Source: JAAZMA01 sp964564325
GTDB lineage: Bacteria; Bacillota; Clostridia; Tissierellales; Tepidimicrobiaceae
Reading direction: 5' to 3'
DNA length: 5,425 nt
NCBI GenBank assembly: GCA_964564325.1
Contig: CAZMBD010000123.1
Location: 1-5,425, forward strand
The notes beneath the pieces are model-generated. The model was not told the origin of the DNA, did not search any database, and saw only the letters and a list, made by a program, of their open reading frames with translations. The position numbers and the translations under genes were made by a program. Shown piece after piece: positions 1 to 5,425 of the stretch (position 1 is its first letter; every line of letters begins with the position of its first letter).

Positions 1-145
1 TATATAATACTATAATTAGATTTATATATCTATCATAACATGAAAATTGACAAAGAGACATCTAGCTCACTTTCAAGCTGCATAATTACTTAACTAACAC
101 CTGACTGTTTTATGTATAAAGATTTTATATAGATCTGATTTGGCA

Positions 146-170
146 TAGATATAAGTACTCCTTATATCTA
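146..170. repeat. Perfect 10-bp inverted repeat upstream of the CofE-like gene
   Basis: TAGATATAAG (146-155) and CTTATATCTA (161-170) are exact reverse complements separated by the 5-nt loop TACTC. A third copy of the half-site, CTTATATC, recurs at 192-199, inside the candidate promoter. No T-run follows the dyad, so it does not look like an intrinsic terminator. An operator for a dimeric regulator is possible, but with such AT-rich sequence chance is a real alternative. Confidence 0.45.
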
Positions 171-187
171 ATATCATATATATTTAT

Positions 188-216
188 TTTACTTATATCA
201 TAAAATAGCGTATATT
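188..216 (+). promoter_or_regulatory. Candidate sigma-A promoter of the CofE-like gene
   Basis: A -35-like TTTACT (188-193, 4 of 6 consensus bases) and a -10-like TATATT (211-216, 5 of 6) are separated by 17 nt. Transcription would start near 223, giving a leader of about 47 nt that carries the AGGAG at 257-261. AT richness makes false promoter matches common, so this is the best candidate rather than a firm call. Confidence 0.35.
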
Positions 217-269
217 ACAAGTGAGAGGTTTTTTATTCTTCTTAAAATAAATTTAAAGGAGAGATTGGG

Positions 270-1457
270 ATGGAAAGAATAGTTGGAACTGTTGCTAAAG
301 GTCTTCGTGCTCCCATTATGAAGGAAGGAGATGATATTGTAGAAATAGTCGTAGATACTGTGCTAAAAGCTTCAGAAATAGACGAATTTACCATTAATGA
401 CAAAGACATCATCTCTATAACCGAATCTGTGGTTGCTAGAACTCAGGGAAACTATGCAAGTATTGATGATATTTCAAAAGACATAGTTTCAAAATTTGGA
501 GAAGATACCATTGGAGTAATATTTCCTATTCTAAGTCGTAATCGTTTTGCTACCTGTCTTCATGGTATTGCAAAGGGAACTAAAAAAATTATACTAATGC
601 TTCAATACCCTTCAGATGAAGTAGGCAATCCACTAGTAAGCTTAGATGAACTAGATGAAAAAGGTATTAATCCTTGGACAGATATTTTAACAGAAGATGA
701 GTTTAGAAAACTATTTGGATATAAAAATCATCCTTTTACTAATGTTGACTATATTGATTTTTATAAAACAATAATCGAAAAATATGGAACTCAATGCCAA
801 ATAATATTTTCAAATAATCCTAAAACTATATTAGAATATACAAAAAATGTTCTTGTATGTAATATTCATTCTAGATTTAGAACAAAGAAAATATTAAAAG
901 CAAATGGTGGAGAAAAAATTTATGGACTTGATGACATCTTAACTACATCTATTGATGGCAGTGGTTACAATGAATTTTATGGTCTTTTAGGTTCTAACAT
1001 AGCCGCAGAAGAAAAAGTAAAACTTTTCCCACGAGATTGTCAATCTATTGTTGATGAAATCCAATCTACACTTAAAGAAAAAACAGGGAAAACTGTTGAA
1101 GTTATGATATATGGCGATGGTGCCTTTAAAGATCCTGTAGGCAAAATTTGGGAACTAGCTGATCCTATAGTATCTCCAGCTTATACCAAAGGACTTGAAG
1201 GTACACCAAATGAAATTAAATTAAAATATCTTGCTGATAATAATTTTCATGATTTAAAAGGAGAAGAACTTAAAAAAGCTATTTCTAAATACCTTGAAAA
1301 TAAAGGGCCCATTACAAATACTACAGAAACACTAGGTACCACTCCTAGAAAACTTACTGATCTTATAGGTTCCCTTTCCGATTTAACTTCAGGAAGTGGG
1401 GATAAGGGTACGCCTATTGTATATATACAAGGTTATTTTGATAATTATGTAAAATAA
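270..1457 (+). CDS. CofE-like protein (coenzyme F420-0:L-glutamate ligase family), long clostridial form
   Basis: The predicted 395-residue soluble protein is related to CofE, the GTP-dependent enzyme that adds glutamate to F420-0. The N-terminus (about 1-85) matches the CofE pattern: a GTVAKGLRAPIMKEGDD opening (KEGDD at 18-22) and a TESVVARTQGN strand-loop (51-61). The C-terminal half continues the match with GLLGSNIAAEEKVKLFP (238-254), a GKTVEVMIYGDGAFKDP segment (273-289, probable metal/nucleotide loop around D283) and a closing SGSGDKGTPIVYIQGY (374-389). Archaeal CofE is about 250 residues. The extra length lies mainly in a central stretch (about 90-225) and near 310-360. No signal peptide or membrane segment is visible. 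ATG at 270 is preceded by AGGAG (257-261) at 8-nt spacing. The gene stands alone, convergent with trkH. Family membership is fairly secure; F420 ligase activity is not, because no F420 biosynthesis genes are nearby and Clostridia generally lack the cofactor. A related glutamyl or amide ligation is possible. Confidence 0.85.
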   Translation: MERIVGTVAKGLRAPIMKEGDDIVEIVVDTVLKASEIDEFTINDKDIISITESVVARTQGNYASIDDISKDIVSKFGEDTIGVIFPILSRNRFATCLHGIAKGTKKIILMLQYPSDEVGNPLVSLDELDEKGINPWTDILTEDEFRKLFGYKNHPFTNVDYIDFYKTIIEKYGTQCQIIFSNNPKTILEYTKNVLVCNIHSRFRTKKILKANGGEKIYGLDDILTTSIDGSGYNEFYGLLGSNIAAEEKVKLFPRDCQSIVDEIQSTLKEKTGKTVEVMIYGDGAFKDPVGKIWELADPIVSPAYTKGLEGTPNEIKLKYLADNNFHDLKGEELKKAISKYLENKGPITNTTETLGTTPRKLTDLIGSLSDLTSGSGDKGTPIVYIQGYFDNYVK

Positions 1458-1470
1458 GCTAAAGTTTGTT

Positions 1471-1503
1471 CTAAGCTAGTAGAAACTATCTCTACTAGCT
1501 TAG
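1471..1503. terminator. Perfect 13-bp hairpin between convergent genes, possible terminator
   Basis: CTAAGCTAGTAGA (1471-1483) pairs perfectly with TCTACTAGCTTAG (1491-1503) across the 7-nt loop AACTATC, 14 nt after the CofE-like stop. Its position suggests 3'-end formation for the plus-strand transcript, and it could also act on the opposing trkH transcript. Neither side has an immediate T-run; the nearest plus-strand run of seven Ts is at 1544-1550. It is therefore not a textbook intrinsic terminator and may instead stabilise the mRNA end. Confidence 0.55.
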
Positions 1504-1577
1504 ATTCAAATATACATTTATCTAATTTTTAAATTATAATAAATTTTTTTGCAATAAAAATATAGATACATTTTTCT

Positions 1578-1612
1578 ATACTATCTAGAAATTAAATATT
1601 TTTAGATAGTAT
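1578..1612 (-). terminator. AT-rich hairpin spanning the trkH stop codon, weak terminator candidate
   Basis: ATACTATCT (1578-1586) and AGATAGTAT (1604-1612) are perfect reverse complements. The trkH stop codon (1592-1594) lies in the intervening loop, and further A-T pairs partly extend the stem inward. On the minus strand the hairpin is followed by AGAAAAATG, not a T-run; five Ts occur only 17 nt further on (1556-1560). Termination here is plausible by position but weak by structure. Confidence 0.3.
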
Positions 1613-3055
1613 TTCCTTCTTCCATGTACTAGGTGCAAATAATGCAATTATAGTAAATAGTTCAAGTCTACCTAATAGCATGAATAAAGATAATAATAAT
1701 TTACCTAAACAACTAAATTGGCTATAGGTTCTTGCTGGTCCCACAAGTCCAAGTCCTGGTCCAATATTTCCAAGAGTAGCAGCTACTGCACCTGCTGAAG
1801 ATTCAAAATCAATTCCTTCTAGAGAAATGACTATAGTTCCTAGAACAAATATAGTAATATATAAGACAAAAAAACTAGTTATACTTATAACTGTATCATT
1901 TGGAACTATTTTATCCCCAATCTTTATTGGAATAACTGCCCTTGGATGAAATATTTTGGATATCTCTCTTTTTATCAATTTTAAAAGCACCAATATCCTT
2001 ATACTAGTAATTCCTCCTCCTGTTGAACCTGCACAACCACCAACAAACATCAACAAAAATAATATTATTTTACTAAAAGTAGGCCATTTATTAAAATCTA
2101 CTGTAGCGTATCCTGTGGTAGTTATAATTGAACTTACTTGAAAAAAAGCATCTCTTAAAGCTAGCCCTATATTATGATATATATTTTTGTTTATATTAAG
2201 TGCAATTAAAATAACTGCAGTAAATATTATTCCAAAGTATAATTTTAATTCTCCATCTTTTATAACCTCTTTCCACTTTCCTTTAAATAATAAATAATAT
2301 AAGGAAAAATTTACTCCAGACAATGCCATAAATATTCCTATAACCAAATATATATAGGTACTATTATAAGCTCCTATACTTGCATTTTTAATAGAAAATC
2401 CACCAGTACCTACTGTTCCAAAAGTATGGACTAAAGAATCAAATAAGCTCATACCACCAAATAATAATAATATAATCTCTAAAGTAGTCATTATTATATA
2501 TGTTATATATAAAATCTTAGCTGTATCTCGAACTCTAGGCACAATCCTATCTGGCCTAGGTCCAGGACTTTCAACTTTAAATATTTGAAAACCTCCTACG
2601 CCTAATGTAGGCAAAATGGCAATAGTAAATACCAATATACCCATTCCACCAATCCAATGGGTAAAAGATCTCCAAAATAATATACCCATAGGAAGAGCTT
2701 CTACATTGTCCACAACAGTAGCTCCTGTAGTAGTAAAACCTGATACAGTTTCAAAAAAAGCATCTACCCAAGAAGGAATACTTCCAGATATAACAAAAGG
2801 CAATGAACCAAAAAAAGAAGCTAAAATCCACCCAAATGCTACTATGGATAATCCTTCCTTTGCCTTTATATCTTTTTTATATTTAAAACTCTTACTCATA
2901 ACAAGTCCAGTAATGCCCGTTATTAATATGCTAATTAAAAAAGCTCTTTTATCATATTGATTATATTTTAAAGCCACTAAAAGTGAAGGGATCATAAGTC
3001 CTGCTTCTACCATAAGTAAATTTCCTAATACTTTAATGACTGCTCCATAATTCAC
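1592..3055 (-). CDS. trkH: TrkH potassium uptake protein, membrane channel subunit
   Basis: TrkH is the integral membrane, K+-conducting subunit of the Trk system and works with the cytosolic TrkA encoded just upstream. The 487-residue product is a hydrophobic multi-pass protein of usual family length. The four pore-loop/filter motifs of the Trk/Ktr/HKT superfamily are all visible: TTTGATVV (108-115), GTVGTGGFS (213-221), ITTTGYATVD (311-320) and GNIGPGLG (429-436). The third repeat contains the conserved GGCAGSTGGGITSIR stretch (339-353), which includes the intramembrane gating loop. LLGRLELFT (460-468) carries the conserved arginine R463 near the pore. It starts at GTG (3053-3055), 9 nt downstream of a consensus AGGAGG, and overlaps the end of trkA by 23 bp. 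An internal ATG at 3011-3013 (residue 15) is a weaker alternative, because the MNYGAVIKVLG opening is typical of the family. All filter motifs are intact, so the transporter is expected to be functional. Confidence 0.96.
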   Translation of the reverse strand: MNYGAVIKVLGNLLMVEAGLMIPSLLVALKYNQYDKRAFLISILITGITGLVMSKSFKYKKDIKAKEGLSIVAFGWILASFFGSLPFVISGSIPSWVDAFFETVSGFTTTGATVVDNVEALPMGILFWRSFTHWIGGMGILVFTIAILPTLGVGGFQIFKVESPGPRPDRIVPRVRDTAKILYITYIIMTTLEIILLLFGGMSLFDSLVHTFGTVGTGGFSIKNASIGAYNSTYIYLVIGIFMALSGVNFSLYYLLFKGKWKEVIKDGELKLYFGIIFTAVILIALNINKNIYHNIGLALRDAFFQVSSIITTTGYATVDFNKWPTFSKIILFLLMFVGGCAGSTGGGITSIRILVLLKLIKREISKIFHPRAVIPIKIGDKIVPNDTVISITSFFVLYITIFVLGTIVISLEGIDFESSAGAVAATLGNIGPGLGLVGPARTYSQFSCLGKLLLSLFMLLGRLELFTIIALFAPSTWKKEILSKNI

Positions 3056-4412
3056 TAAAAATCCCCTCCTTAACTGGCTTAATCATCTTCTTAAAAGATG
3101 ACATATCTGATGCCAAAGAAAATACCACAATTCTGTCCTTAGGATAAATAATAGTATTACCATTTGGAATAATAACTTCCTCTTTATGGACAATTGCTCC
3201 AATTATAATGCCTTCTGGCAATCCTAATTTAGATATTGGTTTCCCAACGATTGGTAAATCTTCAGAAGCGATAATCTCTGTAACTTCACCCTGGCCCCCT
3301 AAAAGTAAGGATACAGATACAACTTTTCCTCCTCTTATAAATCTTAAAATATCACTAGCCGTAATATTTATTGGATTTAGTGCAACATCAATATCTAATT
3401 TATCAATTATATTAATATAATTTGGTCTACTTATCTTCGCAATGGTTTTATTAACTCCTAATTGCTTAGCTACCAAAGCCATTAAAAGATTTTGTTCATC
3501 ATAATCTGTGACACCAATAAAAGCATCTTGATGAGCTAAATTTTCTTCTTCTAGAAGATTTACATCTGTTCCATCACCATGAATAATTAAAGCATGATTA
3601 AGTTTTTCAGATAAATATTCACATCTATCTTTATCCTTTTCTACTATGGTGACAGCTACATTGGATGACTCCAATCTTTGGGCAAGATAATAACCAATCT
3701 TACCTCCACCTAAAATCATAGCTTTTTTGGTACGTTTCTTATCCATATTAGCTTTAAGTTTTTCACCTAATATATTGATATTTTTACCTTTCCCTATAAC
3801 ATGGATTACATCATCTTCCAATAATTTAGTTGAGCCATTAGGAATGATTAACCCTCCATCTCTAGATATAGCTGTAATAAGTAATCCTTCCAAACACTCT
3901 AAATCCATTATTCTTTTTCCCACTAAAGCATCTATATTTCCTATATGGAAATCAACCATGGAAACTTTTCCCTTGGCAAAATCATCGGAATAAAAATTGT
4001 AACTTTTTAATAAGTATCTTTCTATTTCAATAGCAGTTGTTAAATCAGGATTTATAATATGATCAATTCCCATTTCGTTTTTTACAAAATCCAACTGCTC
4101 AGTAAACTCTGGATTTCTAATTCGAGCTATGGTTTTTTTACATTTCAATTTTTTTGCTAAAGAACATATTAAAGTATTTGTTTCATCACTATTTGTTGCT
4201 GCTACAAGAAAATCATAAGTTTGAATGTCTAAATCTTTTAAAGCTCCTATTTGTATACCATTAGCAGCTACAGTTAGTACATCTAAGTGATCATTTATTC
4301 TCTCTAAAGTTTCAAGATTTGTGTCTATTAGAGTTACTTCAATATCTTCATTATTCATTAGTTCTGCTAGTTTATAACCCAGTTTTCCAGCACCAACAAT
4401 CATTACTTTCAT
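3033..4412 (-). CDS. trkA: TrkA potassium uptake protein, cytosolic nucleotide-binding (RCK) gating subunit
   Basis: TrkA is the peripheral subunit that binds nucleotides and gates the TrkH channel. The 459-residue product has the duplicated architecture of full-length TrkA: RCK_N1 (about 1-125, Rossmann motif GAGKLG at 7-12, acidic D30), RCK_C1 (about 140-222), RCK_N2 (about 229-350, GGGKIG at 235-240, acidic E258, HGDGTD at 278-283) and RCK_C2 (about 365-448). The paired AATNSDETN (71-79) and VTDYDEQN (301-308) segments mark the equivalent position in each half. The first half has AANGIQIGAL where the second has the fuller GDGTD loop, so the two nucleotide sites may differ. The start at 4412 is chosen because AGGAG (4422-4426) is 9 nt away; an in-frame ATG at 4418, adding two residues, lies only 3 nt from it. 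It is the first gene of the operon; its 3' end overlaps trkH by 23 bp and contains the trkH ribosome binding site. Confidence 0.95.
   Translation of the reverse strand: MKVMIVGAGKLGYKLAELMNNEDIEVTLIDTNLETLERINDHLDVLTVAANGIQIGALKDLDIQTYDFLVAATNSDETNTLICSLAKKLKCKKTIARIRNPEFTEQLDFVKNEMGIDHIINPDLTTAIEIERYLLKSYNFYSDDFAKGKVSMVDFHIGNIDALVGKRIMDLECLEGLLITAISRDGGLIIPNGSTKLLEDDVIHVIGKGKNINILGEKLKANMDKKRTKKAMILGGGKIGYYLAQRLESSNVAVTIVEKDKDRCEYLSEKLNHALIIHGDGTDVNLLEEENLAHQDAFIGVTDYDEQNLLMALVAKQLGVNKTIAKISRPNYINIIDKLDIDVALNPINITASDILRFIRGGKVVSVSLLLGGQGEVTEIIASEDLPIVGKPISKLGLPEGIIIGAIVHKEEVIIPNGNTIIYPKDRIVVFSLASDMSSFKKMIKPVKEGIFSELWSSH
3062..3072 (-). promoter_or_regulatory. Strong ribosome binding site for trkH, inside trkA
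   Basis: On the minus strand this reads TAAGGAGGGGA, with AGGAGG at 3065-3070, 9 nt before the GTG at 3053-3055. It lies within the last codons of trkA and decides the choice of the GTG start over the downstream ATG. The arrangement suggests translational coupling of TrkH to TrkA, which would help subunit balance (inference). Confidence 0.85.
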
Positions 4413-4421
4413 TATCATCCA

Positions 4422-4426
4422 CTCCT
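4422..4426 (-). promoter_or_regulatory. Ribosome binding site that decides the trkA start
   Basis: AGGAG on the minus strand lies 9 nt before the ATG at 4410-4412 and only 3 nt before the ATG at 4416-4418. Normal spacing therefore favours the inner ATG, giving the MKVMIVGAGKLG opening that is typical of TrkA proteins. Confidence 0.65.
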
Positions 4427-4447
4427 AGTTAAACAATACACATGGGA

Positions 4448-4495
4448 CTATTATAACAGATTTTTCAAAAATTAAATAGTTTGAAATTATAATAG
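4448..4495. repeat. Nested inverted repeat covering the trkA promoter
   Basis: Outer arms CTATTATAA (4448-4456) and TTATAATAG (4487-4495) are exact reverse complements. Inner arms TTTCAAA (4463-4469) and TTTGAAA (4480-4486) are also exact and abut the right outer arm. On the left, a 6-nt CAGATT separates the two arms. Each outer arm contains a minus-strand TATAAT. The layout could be a regulator-binding site or simply paired promoter elements in AT-rich DNA. Confidence 0.4.
4450..4458 (-). promoter_or_regulatory. Extended -10 promoter for the trkA-trkH operon
   Basis: Read on the minus strand, this is TGTTATAAT: a perfect TATAAT (4455 down to 4450) with the TGn extension that can replace a good -35. 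No convincing -35 lies about 17 nt upstream. Transcription would start near 4443, about 30 nt before the trkA start. A second perfect TATAAT on the same strand (4491 down to 4486) could serve as an alternative upstream promoter. The sequence is AT-rich, so some matches may be chance. Confidence 0.5.
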
Positions 4496-4514
4496 ATATT
4501 TTCTGATTTTTATT

Positions 4515-4554
4515 AAACAAAAAATAAGGATATATTAAAAACATATCCTTATTT
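4515..4554 (-). terminator. Rho-independent terminator after the SDR gene
   Basis: A 12-bp perfect stem (AAATAAGGATAT at 4522-4533, ATATCCTTATTT at 4543-4554) with a 9-nt loop begins 3 nt after the SDR stop. On the minus strand the stem runs directly into TTTTTTGTTT, the usual U-rich tail. Only two G-C pairs are present, which is typical of AT-rich genomes. It separates the SDR transcript from the downstream trkA-trkH operon. Confidence 0.85.
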
Positions 4555-4557
4555 CAA

Positions 4558-5295
4558 CTATACAATTACAAAACCACCACTAGGATTTATTACTTGGCCT
4601 GTTATTAATTTAGCTCCTTCTGTAGATAAAAAATACACTACATTCGCAATCTCCTCTGGTTTTGCTATTACTTCAAGGGGAGTTTCATATTTAATTTTTT
4701 CACGTATTTCTTCACTTACACCTGCAATCATATCCGTATCTACTGCACCAGGTGCAATAGCATTGACTAATATATTTGAAGGGCCTAATTCCTTTGCTAA
4801 AGCCTTAGTAAAGCTTATAATAGCTCCCTTTGTTGCAGAATAATGAGTTTCGCAAGAAGCTCCTACAAGCCCCCAAATAGATGAAATATTGATAATCCTT
4901 CCTTGTTTTTCACTTATCATCTTTGGTAGCACGCATTGACAACAATTAAACATTCCATTAACATTTACATCAAAAATCCTTTTCCATTGTTTTTCCGTAA
5001 TATCCGTAAACAAAGTCATATCAGCTATTCCTGCATTATTGACAAGTACATCAATCCTTCCAAATTTCTCATATGCTTCTTCAAACATTTTTTCAACCTG
5101 TTCCCTATTGGAAACATCCGCCTTAATTGCAATAGCATTGGTTCCAGATGAAATTAATTCTTCTAGTAAAGAAAGAGCTTCTTCTTTACTTTCATTATAA
5201 TTAATAATAATATTATATCCTTCTGAAGCATATTTTTTCGCTGTAGCCCTGCCAATTCCCCTAGAAGAACCTGTAATTAATACTGTATTTTTCAT
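4558..5295 (-). CDS. SDR family NAD(P)-dependent oxidoreductase; FabG-like or EF-P 5-aminopentanone reductase (YmfI) candidate
   Basis: This is a classical short-chain dehydrogenase/reductase of 245 residues, a cytosolic enzyme expected to reduce a carbonyl with NAD(P)H. Visible motifs are the cofactor loop TGSSRGIG (8-15), D60-V61, NNAG (86-89), N111, S139 (in NISSIWG), Y152 and K156 (YSATK), and the APG turn (181-183). The S139-Y152-K156 spacing matches catalytic SDRs such as FabG, so the enzyme should be active. The segment SIWGLVGASCE (139-149) recalls Bacillus YmfI, which reduces 5-aminopentanone on elongation factor P, and its clostridial relatives. This is judged from memory, and FabG-type 3-oxoacyl-ACP reductase remains the alternative; no fatty-acid or efp genes are visible. 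The start at 5295 is preferred because AGGAG (5306-5310) is 10 nt away; the ATG at 5304 (three extra residues) lies only 1 nt from it. The gene may be co-transcribed with the partial gene upstream and ends at a terminator. Confidence 0.93.
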   Translation of the reverse strand: MKNTVLITGSSRGIGRATAKKYASEGYNIIINYNESKEEALSLLEELISSGTNAIAIKADVSNREQVEKMFEEAYEKFGRIDVLVNNAGIADMTLFTDITEKQWKRIFDVNVNGMFNCCQCVLPKMISEKQGRIINISSIWGLVGASCETHYSATKGAIISFTKALAKELGPSNILVNAIAPGAVDTDMIAGVSEEIREKIKYETPLEVIAKPEEIANVVYFLSTEGAKLITGQVINPSGGFVIV

Positions 5296-5304
5296 ATATG
5301 TCAT

Positions 5305-5311
5305 TCTCCTT
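5305..5311 (-). promoter_or_regulatory. Ribosome binding site that decides the SDR start
   Basis: AAGGAGA on the minus strand sits directly against the ATG at 5302-5304, which is too close for normal initiation, and 10 nt from AGGAG to the ATG at 5293-5295. This favours the inner start with the MKNTVLITGSSRG opening, where the first Rossmann strand begins at residue 3 as is usual for SDRs. Confidence 0.65.
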
Positions 5312-5358
5312 AATATTCTTGAATTTTTTTAGTTGCTAATTTAGAACTAATTTATTCT

Positions 5359-5425
5359 TCATTCACTTTTCAAACCATTAACAAACCTCATTGCCGCAGG
5401 AGATAATGATACAGTTTTTAAAAAG
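5359..5425 (-). CDS. C-terminal end of a gene cut by the window edge, possibly a LysR-type regulator
   Basis: The minus strand stays open from the right edge to a TGA at 5359-5361, encoding 22 residues that end in TVSLSPAAMRFVNGLKSE. A hydrophobic-polar LSPAA..F...L tail is commonly seen at the C-terminus of LysR-type regulator effector-binding domains, where the last helix begins at SPAA. That is a family resemblance only; the DNA-binding domain lies outside the window. The gene ends 63 nt before the SDR start, in the same direction, with no convincing terminator between them, so co-transcription is possible. The reality of the gene is likely; the family is uncertain. Confidence 0.5.
   Translation of the reverse strand, partial: FLKTVSLSPAAMRFVNGLKSE

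Noticed and set aside
47..52. Perfect TTGACA -35 box
   Set aside because: No -10-like hexamer occurs 16-18 nt downstream on the plus strand, so it is probably chance.
40..93. 17-codon ATG frame upstream of the CofE-like gene, a possible leader peptide
   Set aside because: No ribosome binding site precedes it, and it contains no run of regulatory codons.
2616..2960. 114-codon open frame on the plus strand opposite trkH
   Set aside because: It lies entirely antisense to a well-supported TrkH, and its translation shows no recognisable domain. The same applies to plus-strand frames at 1956-2141, 3208-3420, 3727-3993 and 4936-5151.
4458..4469. TTGAAA on the minus strand as -35 for the trkA promoter
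   Set aside because: It is only 7 nt from the TATAAT box, too close to act as its -35.
4413..4557. c-di-AMP (ydaO-type) or other riboswitch upstream of trkA
   Set aside because: Such riboswitches are common before K+ transporter genes, but the leader after the likely start site is only about 30 nt. The rest is promoter and terminator sequence, leaving no room for the aptamer.
5329..5350. TTAGTT/AACTAA hairpin between the partial gene and the SDR as a terminator
   Set aside because: The stem is only 6 AT-rich base pairs and no T-run follows on the minus strand.
1..5425. Mobile element, CRISPR array, tRNA, toxin-antitoxin or defence system
   Set aside because: No terminal repeats with transposase, no regularly spaced repeats, no cloverleaf sequence and no defence-type domains were seen on either strand.

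Overview
The window is AT-rich DNA with strong AGGAG-type ribosome binding sites, AT-rich promoters and compact minus-strand genes. This fits a low-GC Gram-positive bacterium, most likely of the class Clostridia; that is inference from base composition and protein flavour, not a species call.

Layout, left to right. Positions 1-269 hold no supportable gene: an AT-rich region with repeated TATATC/ATCATA words, a perfect 10-bp dyad and a candidate promoter. Next is a plus-strand gene (270-1457) for a 395-residue protein related to coenzyme F420-0:L-glutamate ligase (CofE). A short convergent gap (1458-1591) contains a perfect 13-bp hairpin. On the minus strand lies a two-gene Trk potassium-uptake operon: trkA (3033-4412, transcribed first) and trkH (1592-3055), overlapping by 23 bp, with trkH starting at GTG. 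Its promoter region (4413-4514) carries two TATAAT boxes embedded in a nested inverted repeat. Upstream is a second minus-strand unit: an SDR oxidoreductase (4558-5295) that ends at a rho-independent terminator, preceded by the last 22 codons of another minus-strand gene running off the right edge, whose tail resembles a LysR-type regulator.

How the genes work together. TrkH is the K+-conducting membrane subunit and TrkA its cytosolic nucleotide-binding gating subunit, so those two genes form a complete transporter. The SDR carries the full catalytic set and a SIWG..GASCE stretch that recalls YmfI, the reductase acting in elongation factor P modification in Bacillus; it could equally be a FabG-like reductase. 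The CofE relative is the least understood gene: no other F420 biosynthesis gene is visible and most Clostridia are not known to make F420, so its substrate is open. I see no mobile element, CRISPR, tRNA or rRNA, and nothing here that convincingly amounts to a new multi-gene system. Most of the window is ordinary housekeeping sequence.
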